From contig NZ_AP012324.1 in the NCBI RefSeq assembly GCF_001025175.1, forward strand, positions 1,240,001 through 1,304,000: a stretch of DNA of 64,000 bases. The letters run 5' to 3'. Source of the DNA: Bifidobacterium breve DSM 20213 = JCM 1192 (GTDB lineage Bacteria; Actinomycetota; Actinomycetes; Actinomycetales; Bifidobacteriaceae). The translations under genes were made by a program, and so were the position numbers. Shown here one piece after another: positions 36,713 to 45,729 of this stretch (within the stretch, counting starts at the first letter, position 1; the number at the start of each line of letters is the position of its first letter). Below the pieces are notes generated by a model that saw only the letters and a list, made by a program, of their open reading frames with translations, was not told the origin of the DNA and ran no database searches.

Positions 36713-37948
36713 ATGACCAATAACCCACGTTATACGCTCGGCACCGAAGCCAACCGCATTTTCATGGCTTCCGAAACCTACGAGCTGCTGAAGTTCGGCA
36801 AAGGCTTCCCAGCGCCGGATGGCGGTTCCGGCTGGCTGAACGCCGACGGCACCCTCGACCCCTCACACGGCGTCGAAACGTGGATCACCAGCCGTATGGC
36901 CCATGTGTACTCGATTGGCGCCATGCTCGGATACCCGGGTGCGGGCGAGCTGGCCGACGCGGCGCTCAGGGGATTGACCGGCATTCTGCACGATGACGAG
37001 CACGGCGGCTGGTATCCGCAGGTGTTCGCGGACGGCACCCATGCTCCGGGCAAGGTCTGCTATGCGCATGCCTTCGTGATACTCGCCGCATCCTCTGCCC
37101 TGCTGGCCGGACGTCCGGGTGCCAAGGAACTGCTTGACGAGGCGCTTGCCACGTATGACAAGCATTTCTGGGATGACGAAATCGGTTTGGCCGTCGATAC
37201 CTGGAACACGGCATTCACCGCACTCGACCCCTATCGGGGCCTGAACGCCAACATGCACACCACCGAGGCGTTCCTGGCCGTGGCCGACGCCACCGGGAAC
37301 AACACCTATCGCGTCCGCGCCGGCCGCATCATCGACCACGTCATCGAATGGGCGGCACACAACCGGTGGCGCATCCCCGAGCATTTCAAATCCGACTGGT
37401 CGTTGGACCTCGAATGCAACGCCGACAAGAAGGACGACCAGTTCAAACCGTATGGCGCCACGCCGGGCCATGGCATCGAATGGGCGCGCCTCATCGTGCA
37501 GTGGGCGCTGAGCTCCTTCGCCAACCGAGACGGCGCGCGGCCCTACATCGACGCCGCCGAGCACCTGTTTGCGCGGGCGGTGGACGATGCGTGGAATGCG
37601 GACGGCGCGGAGGGGCTCGTCTATACGACCGACTGGAACGGCACACCGGTGGTCACCGACCGCATGCATTGGACGGCCGCCGAATCGTTGAACACCGCCG
37701 CCACGCTGCACGCTGCCACCGGCGAGGAACGATACGCCGACTGGTACGCCACATTCGCCCGCTACGTCGACGAGCACGTCATCGACCACGAAGGCGGATC
37801 ATGGTTCCACCAGCTTGACGGCGACAATCGCGTGATCGGCACGGTCTGGCCGGGCAAGTCCGATCTCTACCATGCGTTCCAGTCCACGTTGATTCCGTTC
37901 CTTGACCCGGCTGTGTCCATTGCGACGGCCGTGAAGAACGCAGAATAA
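36713..37948 (+). CDS. AGE-family mannose isomerase (N-acylglucosamine 2-epimerase-like)
   Basis: A 411-residue alpha6/alpha6-barrel protein of the AGE superfamily. In the B. longum N-glycan pathway the member encoded here converts free mannose to fructose (established for this locus type). Landmarks: SRMAHVYSIGAMLGYPGAGE, KVCYAHAFVILAASSALLAG with the conserved His, NANMHTTEAFLAVADATG, GATPGHGIEWARLIVQW and WPGKSDLYHAFQSTLIP. The ATG at 36713 follows AAGGAAAGG. An IS3 element has inserted 12 bases after its stop. Confidence 0.9.
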   Translation: MTNNPRYTLGTEANRIFMASETYELLKFGKGFPAPDGGSGWLNADGTLDPSHGVETWITSRMAHVYSIGAMLGYPGAGELADAALRGLTGILHDDEHGGWYPQVFADGTHAPGKVCYAHAFVILAASSALLAGRPGAKELLDEALATYDKHFWDDEIGLAVDTWNTAFTALDPYRGLNANMHTTEAFLAVADATGNNTYRVRAGRIIDHVIEWAAHNRWRIPEHFKSDWSLDLECNADKKDDQFKPYGATPGHGIEWARLIVQWALSSFANRDGARPYIDAAEHLFARAVDDAWNADGAEGLVYTTDWNGTPVVTDRMHWTAAESLNTAATLHAATGEERYADWYATFARYVDEHVIDHEGGSWFHQLDGDNRVIGTVWPGKSDLYHAFQSTLIPFLDPAVSIATAVKNAE

Positions 37949-37993
37949 TCGGCGATAAGTGATAAGGGGCTGCGGACATTTTCTTGGAGATAA

Positions 37994-38833
37994 TCACGCA
38001 GCCATTCCTTGGCTTTGACGGTATTGTACCGGGCTCATCCAACCAAGCGACTGTTTGATGCGCTCGTGGTTGTACCAGCGTATGTACTCATCGACCAAGG
38101 CGAGCACCTCGTTGCGGGTGTGTTCCTCCCACTTCTCGGGGTAGACCGCCTCGGTCTTCATCCTGCCGAAGAATCCCTCCGCGGCCGCGTTGTCCGGCGA
38201 ACAGCCCTTCGCGCTCATGGAGCGCGTCAGCCCGAAGCGTTCCATGAGCCCGAGCCATCCGGGCCACCGGTAATGGCATCCACGGTCGGAATGCACCAGG
38301 GGACGCGCGTTCCCTGGCAGCGTCGAGGCCGCTTTCTCCAGCATCCGGTTGGCCAGCTCCGCGTTGGGGCTGAAGCCGGCGGTGTATGCGACGATCTTGC
38401 CATCGAAGCAGTCGATCATCGGCGAGAGGTACACCTTCCCGTCCCTGGCCTTGATCTCGCTGATGTCCGTCAGCCACTTCTCGTTCGGACGCTCGGCCGT
38501 GAAGTCCCGGTCGACGAGATTGGCGGGAGCCGGCGTCGTCTCGCCCTCGTAGGAACTATACCTGCGTCGCTTGGGCGCGTGCGCCACGAGCCCTTCCTCC
38601 GCCATGATCCTGCGGACCACCTTCTCCGATACGCCGGTCTTGAGCACCGCCTTGATCCTGCGGTACCCGTACCTGCCCTTGGAATCGGCGAACGCCCCGG
38701 CCACCTCTGCCCTGAGTCCGGCGTACTTGTCAACGCCGAGCCGGGCGTGGTGGTAGTGGTAGCTGCTGGGCGCGATGGCGAGCAAGCATGTCATCGAGCC
38801 GGGCGAATACGCCGGCCTCAACCGGTCGATCAA
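37994..38833 (-). CDS. IS3 transposase OrfB (DDE domain)
   Basis: 279 residues. An HTH_21-like segment ([20 protein letters not shown]) precedes the integrase core: [20 protein letters not shown] with the first Asp, [20 protein letters not shown] with the second, and [20 protein letters not shown] with the Glu. All three DDE residues are present, so the copy is probably active. It overlaps orfA by about 100 bases and is likely made as an OrfAB fusion by programmed frameshifting. Confidence 0.92.
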   Translation of the reverse strand: MIDRLRPAYSPGSMTCLLAIAPSSYHYHHARLGVDKYAGLRAEVAGAFADSKGRYGYRRIKAVLKTGVSEKVVRRIMAEEGLVAHAPKRRRYSSYEGETTPAPANLVDRDFTAERPNEKWLTDISEIKARDGKVYLSPMIDCFDGKIVAYTAGFSPNAELANRMLEKAASTLPGNARPLVHSDRGCHYRWPGWLGLMERFGLTRSMSAKGCSPDNAAAEGFFGRMKTEAVYPEKWEEHTRNEVLALVDEYIRWYNHERIKQSLGWMSPVQYRQSQGMAA

Positions 38834-39350
38834 CAGGGTCTTCTCCCTGTTCGACAGGCGCCGCAGGTCGGCGCCGGGGTCTTTTTCTGCGAGCCTCCAC
38901 CACCTCCCGCATCAACGCGTTCTCCAGCTCCGGTTCCTCGACCCTGCGGCGCAAAGCCTCCGCGTCATCATCATCGGCTGCGGACGGCCAGCGACGGGAG
39001 TCCGCGGGCTTATTGCCCTGCGCGGAGTTCCTGTTTTTGGGCTGCAACGCGGCCATGCCGCCCTTGCGGTACGCCCTGACCCAGCCATGCACCGCGCCGA
39101 CGCTCACGCCGAGCTGTTTGGCGGCCTGCTTCTGCTGCATGCCGCCCAGCACCAGCTCGACTGCCCTTCGCCTGGTCTCCAGTGGGATGATGGGTTTGGC
39201 CATATGGCCAGCATACCGGGAATCCATCGCCAGCCAACGCTCCAGACACTGCCTGGTCGGATAACCCAGATGCTCCACCACCTGGGCCGTCGTCATCGGC
39301 GTGGTGAAATACAACTCCACCGCACGCTCTCGTTCCTCAAGACCGGACAT
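38730..39350 (-). CDS. IS3 transposase OrfA
   Basis: About 206 residues from the ATG at 39350 ([17 protein letters not shown]). It contains two helix-turn-helix units, [20 protein letters not shown] and [20 protein letters not shown], followed by a charged linker and a leucine-zipper-like [19 protein letters not shown] used in IS3 OrfA. The last part overlaps orfB in another frame. Confidence 0.88.
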   Translation of the reverse strand: MSGLEERERAVELYFTTPMTTAQVVEHLGYPTRQCLERWLAMDSRYAGHMAKPIIPLETRRRAVELVLGGMQQKQAAKQLGVSVGAVHGWVRAYRKGGMAALQPKNRNSAQGNKPADSRRWPSAADDDDAEALRRRVEEPELENALMREVVEARRKRPRRRPAAPVEQGEDPVDRPVEAGVFARLDDMLARHRAQQLPLPPRPARR

Positions 39351-39454
39351 ACGAAAATCTTTCCGTTCGGTCTCCAAGAAAACGTCCGCAGCCCCTTATC
39401 CATCATCTCGGATAGTCGAATATGATGCAACACCTCGCCTGTGAAACTCATCTT

Positions 39455-39622
39455 TCAGCTGGGCAACGATGATATTGCGGCGTGACTCGGTGCACAACAT
39501 AGAGCAATCTCGACCTCATGCAATCGCAGTACACGACCTTCCATCGCATCCAACCTAATTGGGGTCGGAATAATTGTCAGACCATGCTGTCCTGGAATAT
39601 CGTAAATTTCGTTTCCGGGCAT
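39455..39622 (-). pseudogene. Possible GH20 hexosaminidase N-terminal stub
   Basis: A 55-codon frame begins at an ATG with AAGGTG seven bases upstream, so it looks like a true gene start. LTIIPTPIRLDAMEGRVLRL resembles the opening strand of GH20 beta-N-acetylhexosaminidases (IPxPxxxxxxxG). It ends at a stop 55 bases from the IS3 border, and nothing of the catalytic domain remains. A plausible history is IS-linked deletion of a hexosaminidase gene of the N-glycan locus. The segment is short, so the family call is tentative. Confidence 0.35.
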
Positions 39623-39672
39623 GCGAACGCACCTTAATGATTACGCTGATTGACGGATTGGACAAGTCAAAC

Positions 39673-39703
39673 GTCCTTCGTCCCACTCAACAGGACGAAG
39701 GAC
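39673..39703 (-). terminator. Hairpin after the lacI-type regulator gene
   Basis: GTCCTTCGTCC (39673-39683) pairs with GGACGAAGGAC (39693-39703), 10 bases past the regulator stop on the minus strand. The T-run is weak (GTTTG). Confidence 0.65.
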
Positions 39704-39712
39704 ATAGCCGGC

Positions 39713-40798
39713 TCACGCCAAACTGGTGCTGTCACGTACAATCAATTTCGGGGTAAGTATCTTACGATTTCCGCTCACCGGCTCCCCAGCAAGCACCTTG
39801 AGCAGCAGGTTAGCCACTTTAGTGCCATATACGCCAGCATCACGATGCACGGATGTAATCGAGGGGTAAACCGCCTCGCATACAAAACTGTCTTCGAAAC
39901 TCACGATTGCGGGAATACTATATGGATATAGACGTTTATCTCCATCACTACCTTTACGATCGCGGTTCAAACAGTCCGCAGCAAGCGCATGTAGACTGGC
40001 GGCCGCAAGAATTTCATTCTCGTAGATGAACGCTGTGGGCGCAGCAAGCTCCCCCAACAATCGCAATGTCTCGCCCACCGCCGCATTCGGATCAAAATTC
40101 GTGAACGACACGGATGAGAATTCAAGGTTGTTAATCTCGGCAAATTTCCGAAATGACATTTCTCGATCACGAGAATAATCCAACATCGGATCGCCGGATA
40201 TATATGCGATTCGCCTATATCCCCGTGACAACAGATGATCAAGAATCGTTCCCATGGTCTTCGAATCATCAATCGACAAAGACGGTACCAGATTGCTTGG
40301 GTCGGGACCGCCAGCGAGTACAGCAGGCAAGCCTAATTCAGCAAGCAATTTCGGTCTAGGATCATCAGCCTTGAGATCCACCAGAATTACGCCATCCACC
40401 CGTTTCCGAGACGCCCAATCACGGTATACATCCAGCTCCTCTTTAGTGGAAGAGCAAGGACGATACAGCAAGCCATACCGTTGGCGACTTAATGACTCAT
40501 GAGCGCCTGCCATGAAATGCAGCATGAACGTCTCTTCTTTAAGCCCCTGCACAGAACGAGATGGAGCGAATCCCACAGTCATGGTTTTCGAGGAGCCCAA
40601 TGCCTGCGCTGCATATATCGGACGCCACCCCATTTTCGCCGCAGCCTCCTTGACCCTGCGCTTGGTCTCAGCGGATACTCCGGGACGATCATTGATTGCA
40701 AAGGAAACAGCAGTCTGGGAAATTCCCAACTCATCGGCTATATCTTTGAGACTGACCCGCTGCATACTGGAAGTTGCTCCACTAGAGGTGGATTTCAT
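39713..40798 (-). CDS. LacI-family regulator of the N-glycan locus
   Basis: 361 residues. The N-terminal LacI helix-turn-helix is VSLKDIADELGISQTAVSFA followed by the hinge region RPIYAAQALGSSKTMTVGFA. The sugar-binding core shows RVDGVILVDLKADDPRPKLL, GYRRIAYISGDPMLDYSRDR and VSFEDSFVCEAVYPSITSVH. GGAGG before the ATG at 40798 sets the start. It is the last gene of the transporter-GH5_18 operon and very probably binds the CTAAAnCGnTTTAG palindromes in front of GH125, the transporter and the GH38 pair. The inducer is probably a mannose-containing saccharide; that is inference. Confidence 0.9.
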   Translation of the reverse strand: MKSTSSGATSSMQRVSLKDIADELGISQTAVSFAINDRPGVSAETKRRVKEAAAKMGWRPIYAAQALGSSKTMTVGFAPSRSVQGLKEETFMLHFMAGAHESLSRQRYGLLYRPCSSTKEELDVYRDWASRKRVDGVILVDLKADDPRPKLLAELGLPAVLAGGPDPSNLVPSLSIDDSKTMGTILDHLLSRGYRRIAYISGDPMLDYSRDREMSFRKFAEINNLEFSSVSFTNFDPNAAVGETLRLLGELAAPTAFIYENEILAAASLHALAADCLNRDRKGSDGDKRLYPYSIPAIVSFEDSFVCEAVYPSITSVHRDAGVYGTKVANLLLKVLAGEPVSGNRKILTPKLIVRDSTSLA

Positions 40799-40975
40799 GA
40801 CATTCCTCCATTCTGTGAAGCTTGACATCGAACATCGGACATCCGGTATGGCTTATTCGTATAATTCTGTCACATCAATGAACTGATAACATACATTTCA
40901 TCATATTGCGACAGCGAAATGGACGCCAACTGTTGGCACACTCATCCGGCCAACAAAAATGAACCAACGACCGAT

Positions 40976-42253
40976 TTAGTCTACAGACTCGAATGCAGGG
41001 TCGGAGACAGCGGAATAGAAACGCGCTGCATGAGGAGACGTATCCCAATGCAATTCGGTAATTCCCCGTCGTCTGAGTTCACCGTTATCGGCTGCAACAG
41101 TCGACGTGACAACAGTCGGTCGCTTGCCTGCGATTTCCAGCTTCATCCACAGGTCACAGACCGACCCTCCCGGCCCCAGCGTGCTACGGTTAATCGGGTT
41201 ACCGGTTCCATTCACGTCCACTACAATAGCCACCGATTTCGCCTCGGCAGGCCTTGCATCACGGTATTGTGTCGCGAGCTCACCATATACGCGGCCAATC
41301 GGCTTGACTTTACCGTTCTCATCGAACAAACCCAATGAATATTCAAGGGACGGAAAATCGGCCAAATATGATGGCACATCATGCGAGCACCACCAAGTGA
41401 TGCCCCACAGATTCGGGCAATCAAGAGCTTTGGTAACCACACGGCGACAGAACTCCGGTGTGTCTTCAGCGGACAATACATTCTCCGGTGCACCAATCTC
41501 CTGCAGCCAAACTGGACGGTTGACCGGCCCGAAGGCTTTGGCGAGTTCAGCCAAGTACAATGCGTACGCGTAGCATTCTTCACTCCGCGCCCCATATCCT
41601 TGTCCAACACCATTGAATACCCACGAGTGAATGGTGGTCAAATCACCTTTTGTGGCAGACTGTACCGGTGTGAACGGATGCCCGTCCAGGAACCAAACGC
41701 CATCGTTGACGCTGTACAAAGAAAGCACGCCATCCCGTTTGGCAGCCGATAGCAACTCATCGAGCCACGTATCAATCTGCTCGGATGAGGCAGACATCTT
41801 GGCCGGATGAGGCCGGTCGGACAACTGGTTGACTTCATTGCCGAGCGTCAATCCCTTGAAGGCATCCTCTTCGGACAGTTCATCGGTCATAATCGAGACC
41901 AACTCACGTTCCGATTCCACAGCACTCGGATCAGTGAACATATTCCCTTTATGCCATGTGACGAGCCAACTGGGAATGAAGTCAAAGCTCGACAAATGCC
42001 CCTGGAACACATCCACATAGGCATCGAGCCCATGCTCACCGGCTATATGTACCATGCGGCGCACGTCAGCCACACCCTTACGATTAATCCATGTCCGGTT
42101 CGGCTGCAGGTACGGCCACACAGGAAAGATGCGCACGTGATCCATACCTAAATCCTTGATCTGCCGTAGATCGTTGTCGATACTGGTCCAGTCGGGATCA
42201 AGCCACGAATGAAACCATCCATGGGACGGAGTGTAATCTACTCCAAACTTCAT
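40976..42253 (-). CDS. GH5_18 beta-mannosidase
   Basis: A 425-residue TIM-barrel hydrolase. GH5 subfamily 18 in B. longum splits Man-beta-1,4-GlcNAc, the last bond of the trimmed N-glycan. The acid/base Glu is in TLGNEV (Glu140) and the nucleophile Glu in WLQEIGAPENV (Glu252). VRIFPVWPYLQPNRTWI and WGITWWCSHDVPSYLADFPS line the site. No signal peptide. It starts 15 bases after the second permease gene stop, so the imported disaccharide meets this enzyme inside the cell. Confidence 0.9.
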   Translation of the reverse strand: MKFGVDYTPSHGWFHSWLDPDWTSIDNDLRQIKDLGMDHVRIFPVWPYLQPNRTWINRKGVADVRRMVHIAGEHGLDAYVDVFQGHLSSFDFIPSWLVTWHKGNMFTDPSAVESERELVSIMTDELSEEDAFKGLTLGNEVNQLSDRPHPAKMSASSEQIDTWLDELLSAAKRDGVLSLYSVNDGVWFLDGHPFTPVQSATKGDLTTIHSWVFNGVGQGYGARSEECYAYALYLAELAKAFGPVNRPVWLQEIGAPENVLSAEDTPEFCRRVVTKALDCPNLWGITWWCSHDVPSYLADFPSLEYSLGLFDENGKVKPIGRVYGELATQYRDARPAEAKSVAIVVDVNGTGNPINRSTLGPGGSVCDLWMKLEIAGKRPTVVTSTVAADNGELRRRGITELHWDTSPHAARFYSAVSDPAFESVD

Positions 42254-42268
42254 AAGAATACCTTTCGG

Positions 42269-43096
42269 TCAGCCCTTGATGCCGCCCTCTTCTACACCAC
42301 GGAAGAAGTAGCGTTGGAAAATTAGGAAGAATACGATAATGGGAACAAGTGCGATAACCGTGCCGGCCGCAATCAAACGGGGATCAGAAACAAACTGGTT
42401 CTTGAGCCTGTTAAGGCCTACAGTCAACGTATAAACCGAATCATCACCAAGGATGATCAATGGCCACAGGAAATCGTTCCATGCACCGACGAACGCAAAA
42501 ATAATGACGACGGTCATAGTGCCTTTCACCTGAGGCAGACATACATTAAAGAAACGCTGCCAGATGCTGGCACCATCGACTTTGGCGGCTTCCTCCAACT
42601 CAACTGGAATACCAGAGAACGCATTCATCATAAGCAGCACATTCATAGCACTGCAAAGGCCAGGAAGAGCTGCACCCAAAAGGGTATTCTGCAAACCTAC
42701 GGTCTTGACAATGAGGAACTGGGAAATCAATAGGGTCTCTCCAGGAATCAACATTGCGCTGAAAATCAGCAGTACGACGATCGTCTTGCCCTTGAACTTC
42801 AGGCGAGCCAGTGAATAGCCAGCGAGTGTGGCTCCGATGACATTGCCACACACCGAAATGGCGGCGACAATCAAAGAATTCTTGAAATAGGACAACACCG
42901 GAATCGTGTTGAACGCCTGGATAAAGTTGTCGATAGTCGGATCCTTGGGCACCAGATACGGAGGGATGGCATAGATATCATCACCTTTCCCCTTAAACGC
43001 TAGAGTCAGTTGCCATAGCAGAGGCCCGATCAGAATGAGAAAGAACAGGGTCAACAGCACATATTGCACGACCTTGTTGAACTTTTTACCTCTCAT
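42269..43096 (-). CDS. Sugar ABC transporter permease (MalG-like)
   Basis: A 275-residue inner-membrane permease with six helices, from VVQYVLLTLFFLILIGPLLW to IIVFFLIFQRYFFRGVEEGG. The ATPase-contact EAA loop is EEAAKVDGASIWQRFFNVCLP. The ATG at 43096 overlaps the previous permease gene by 11 bases. The ATPase is not encoded here; bifidobacterial sugar importers commonly share one MsiK-like ATPase encoded elsewhere. Confidence 0.92.
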   Translation of the reverse strand: MRGKKFNKVVQYVLLTLFFLILIGPLLWQLTLAFKGKGDDIYAIPPYLVPKDPTIDNFIQAFNTIPVLSYFKNSLIVAAISVCGNVIGATLAGYSLARLKFKGKTIVVLLIFSAMLIPGETLLISQFLIVKTVGLQNTLLGAALPGLCSAMNVLLMMNAFSGIPVELEEAAKVDGASIWQRFFNVCLPQVKGTMTVVIIFAFVGAWNDFLWPLIILGDDSVYTLTVGLNRLKNQFVSDPRLIAAGTVIALVPIIVFFLIFQRYFFRGVEEGGIKG

Positions 43097-44075
43097 CGCT
43101 ATCGACCTTTCGCTGCACGAAGAACTCAACAGCCACCAGACTGCCGACGATTATGAATACCAACATGCTGACCGCGCCGGCATAACCGTACTTGGCATTC
43201 AAACCAGTGCCATAGTTCTTAATCAGCATCGTCATGGTCACGTCCTTACCGCCGACGCCGCCAGTGCCTCCTGTCAAGACATAAATCTCATTGAACACTC
43301 GGAACGCGGCAGCGGAAGACAGCAACATGATCAACACCATGGTGGAGCGCACTCCCGGAACGGTGACATGCAGGAAACGACGAACCACGCCAGCTCCATC
43401 CAATTCGGCAGCCTCATACAGACTGGGATCGATATTGGCCAATGCAGACAAGTAGATAATCATGTAATAGCCGAGACCTGTCCAGACCGTGATAAGCATG
43501 GCGCTAAATAACAGCAGCCAACGATCCGTGAGGAACGGGACAGCGGCTTTGATGAAGCCGGCACCTTGTAGCAAAGCATTCACCAAGCCTTTCTGACTCA
43601 GAAGGTTGGTCCAGACCAGGCCGACGATGACGGTGGACACTACGACCGGCAAGTAGAAGGATGCACGGAAAAAGGCAAGAATCTTGGAATTCCCGGAAAC
43701 CAGTGCTGCAAGAATCAATGGCAGTATCACCATGCATGGAACCACGCACACCACATACAGAGAGGAATTCAGCAAGCCTATATGCACAGACTCATCCGAA
43801 AACATCTTCTGGTATTGTTCCAGCCCGACAAAATGACCGGGATTGGAGAAAGTAGCATCGGTGAACGACAGACGGACCGTATTGATAAAGGGGGCAATGA
43901 CAAACGTCAACGCGATGAGCAACGCAGGAACCACAAACAGCCAGCCCGCTATGCCATTGCCTTCTTTGATACGATGAGCGTCATCCACCTCCCATGCCGT
44001 TTCATGGGAAGCGCCGCCACGGCGGCCGGCCTTGCCGGCCGCCAGCGACTTCTTGCCGGTAATCGACAAAGTCAT
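43086..44075 (-). CDS. Sugar ABC transporter permease (MalF-like)
   Basis: A 329-residue permease with a 45-residue cytoplasmic start and six helices (LFVVPALLIALTFVIAPFIN and others). The EAA loop is YEAAELDGAGVVRRFLHVTVP. It pairs with the MalG-like permease downstream and the binding protein upstream, overlapping the latter by one base (TAATG). Confidence 0.92.
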   Translation of the reverse strand: MTLSITGKKSLAAGKAGRRGGASHETAWEVDDAHRIKEGNGIAGWLFVVPALLIALTFVIAPFINTVRLSFTDATFSNPGHFVGLEQYQKMFSDESVHIGLLNSSLYVVCVVPCMVILPLILAALVSGNSKILAFFRASFYLPVVVSTVIVGLVWTNLLSQKGLVNALLQGAGFIKAAVPFLTDRWLLLFSAMLITVWTGLGYYMIIYLSALANIDPSLYEAAELDGAGVVRRFLHVTVPGVRSTMVLIMLLSSAAAFRVFNEIYVLTGGTGGVGGKDVTMTMLIKNYGTGLNAKYGYAGAVSMLVFIIVGSLVAVEFFVQRKVDSDER

Positions 44076-45343
44076 TACTTCAAATCCTCATTGGCAACCT
44101 TGACTGCGGCATCAAGAGCTTCCTGCGCAGTCTGCTCTCCTTGGATGGCACGGGCAATCTGCTCACGAAGAACAGTCTTGGCATTCTCGGAGAACGGCCC
44201 AGGAGCAATGAACCAGTTATCGTCTTTCACCGCCTTGGAGGCAAGGGCAACCGCCTGATCCTGCAAGGAATCACCAGTTGGGCTGAATGCTTCGTCGTCG
44301 ATAGCACCCGCAACAGACGGGAAAGTGTGGGACTTAGTGCAGAATTCGGTCTGATTCTCCTTATTGGTAACGAACTTAGCGAATTTCATGGCCATTCCCT
44401 TGTTCTTAGTGGTCTTACTGACCACCAGCGTTTCCATGGCAACATTCATCTTGCCGCCTTCACCAAGCAATCGCTCGGTAACGCCAAGATTCTTATACAG
44501 CTCCGGGGCATTAGCCTCAAAATCTGCAACCGAATAGGCGGAACCCGCCAGAGATGCCACGCTGCCCTGCTTAAATGCGTCGCCCTCACCAGTCCAAGTA
44601 TTATTCAGCGCTTCGGCGGACAGTGCTTTCTGGTTGTACATATCGATAAAGTGCTGAACAAGTTCAACACCCTTTTTGTCGTTAAAAGTGAACTCGGTTT
44701 GGTCATCATTCATCAATTGCACGCCATACTGTCCAAAAGACTCCAATGTGGGCACAGAAGCCACCATGCTCACGGAACCGTTGCAGTTCTCGCCCATGGT
44801 CTTGGCCGAATCGAACCATTCATCCATGTCAGTAGGCAGATCAGCAACTCCACACCGCTCAAGAACGGCTTTGTTGTAGTACTGAACACCAGAATTGAGA
44901 TACCAAGGATAGGCATAAGCGCCTTCCTCGATATTATCGCCCTCAAAAGTCACATTACCCCACGATGAAGCAGTGAACTGGGATTCTGCATCTGGATCCT
45001 CCCGCGACAGGTTCAGAGTCACTCCAGCTTTGGCCAGGCTATAGGCACCAGTCGGGCTCATATCCACAACGTCAGGCAGCGTTCCAGCGGCTGCGTCAGC
45101 ATTGATTTTATCGGTATAGCCGTCGGCAGGCTGATCAATCCACTTGACCGTGACGCCTGGATTCTCTTTCTGGAAAGCGGCAATAAGATCGTTGAAGTAC
45201 GGGGTATATGTATCATTTTTCAGATTCCAAGTCTGAAAAGAAATTTCATTGCTATTGGAGGAAGTCGAATTACCGCAAGCAGCCACTGCGAACAGCATAG
45301 AACCTGCTCCAACGACAGCAATAGTCTTTCTCATGGAAAACAT
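44075..45343 (-). CDS. Sugar-binding lipoprotein of the N-glycan transporter
   Basis: A 422-residue family 1 extracellular solute-binding lipoprotein. The signal peptide MFSMRKTIAVVGAGSMLF ends in the lipobox AVAAC. Two-lobed SBP features include AAFQKENPGVTVKWIDQPAD, LPDVVDMSPTGAYSLAK and GMAMKFAKFVTNKENQTEFC. AAGGAAACGG precedes the ATG at 45343. Two LacI operators lie 136-189 bases upstream. Given the linked enzymes, the ligand is probably an N-glycan-derived mannosyl oligosaccharide; its exact size cannot be read from sequence. Confidence 0.9.
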   Translation of the reverse strand: MFSMRKTIAVVGAGSMLFAVAACGNSTSSNSNEISFQTWNLKNDTYTPYFNDLIAAFQKENPGVTVKWIDQPADGYTDKINADAAAGTLPDVVDMSPTGAYSLAKAGVTLNLSREDPDAESQFTASSWGNVTFEGDNIEEGAYAYPWYLNSGVQYYNKAVLERCGVADLPTDMDEWFDSAKTMGENCNGSVSMVASVPTLESFGQYGVQLMNDDQTEFTFNDKKGVELVQHFIDMYNQKALSAEALNNTWTGEGDAFKQGSVASLAGSAYSVADFEANAPELYKNLGVTERLLGEGGKMNVAMETLVVSKTTKNKGMAMKFAKFVTNKENQTEFCTKSHTFPSVAGAIDDEAFSPTGDSLQDQAVALASKAVKDDNWFIAPGPFSENAKTVLREQIARAIQGEQTAQEALDAAVKVANEDLK

Positions 45344-45478
45344 ACCGTTTCCTTCTTTCTTTTCGTAGAAAACCCTTCGCCCTTTTGCGAACGAGAGGCC
45401 CTTGCACGCCATGCCTCAACAAATCAACATGAAGCTAGTCTGTTGAGAGTCACAATTATTGAGGTCTCATCGCTGAGA

Positions 45479-45492
45479 CTAAACCGTTTTAG
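45479..45492. promoter_or_regulatory. LacI-type operator A upstream of transporter operon
   Basis: CTAAACCGTTTTAG, an imperfect copy of the locus palindrome, centred about 142 bases from the binding-protein start. Confidence 0.75.
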
Positions 45493-45518
45493 TTTCCAGC
45501 CAACCGCATATCTGTTAA

Positions 45519-45532
45519 CTAAATCGGTTTAG
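45519..45532. promoter_or_regulatory. LacI-type operator B upstream of transporter operon
   Basis: CTAAATCGGTTTAG. Its centre is 40 bases from operator A, close to four helical turns, which would let two dimers bind the same face. The remaining stretch to 45637 shows no gene. Confidence 0.75.
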
Positions 45533-45637
45533 TGAAACTATAACACAATCGAAACATGCACGCAACGAATTCATCCGCGCGTGTCGCATTGATATCTGCC
45601 CAACGGGATCACCCCCCTCTTCTCATACAACAATGGG

Positions 45638-45695
45638 CCACGCCCAACCGTATGGCAGAGCCGGACTGCTCCGGTTCCGTTACGGTTGGGCGCGA
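45638..45695 (-). terminator. Compound hairpin after the GH38 pair
   Basis: CGCCCAACCGTA (45641-45652) pairs with TACGGTTGGGCG (45681-45692), with a smaller GC hairpin inside the loop, 38 bases past the GH38 stop. There is no long T-run, but the stem is strong. Confidence 0.55.
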
Positions 45696-45729
45696 CCCAA
45701 AATATCGAGCCTAGGCCCAATATCCCTTA

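Larger units (their letters stand above)
37961..39400 (-). mobile_element. IS3-family insertion sequence (1.44 kb)
   Basis: Terminal inverted repeats of 30 bases match at 29 positions (37961-37990 with 39371-39400; the one difference is A/G). Inside are overlapping orfA and orfB on the minus strand, the usual IS3 layout read through a frameshift. I could not define a target-site duplication. It separates the mannose isomerase gene from the LacI side of the locus. Confidence 0.93.
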
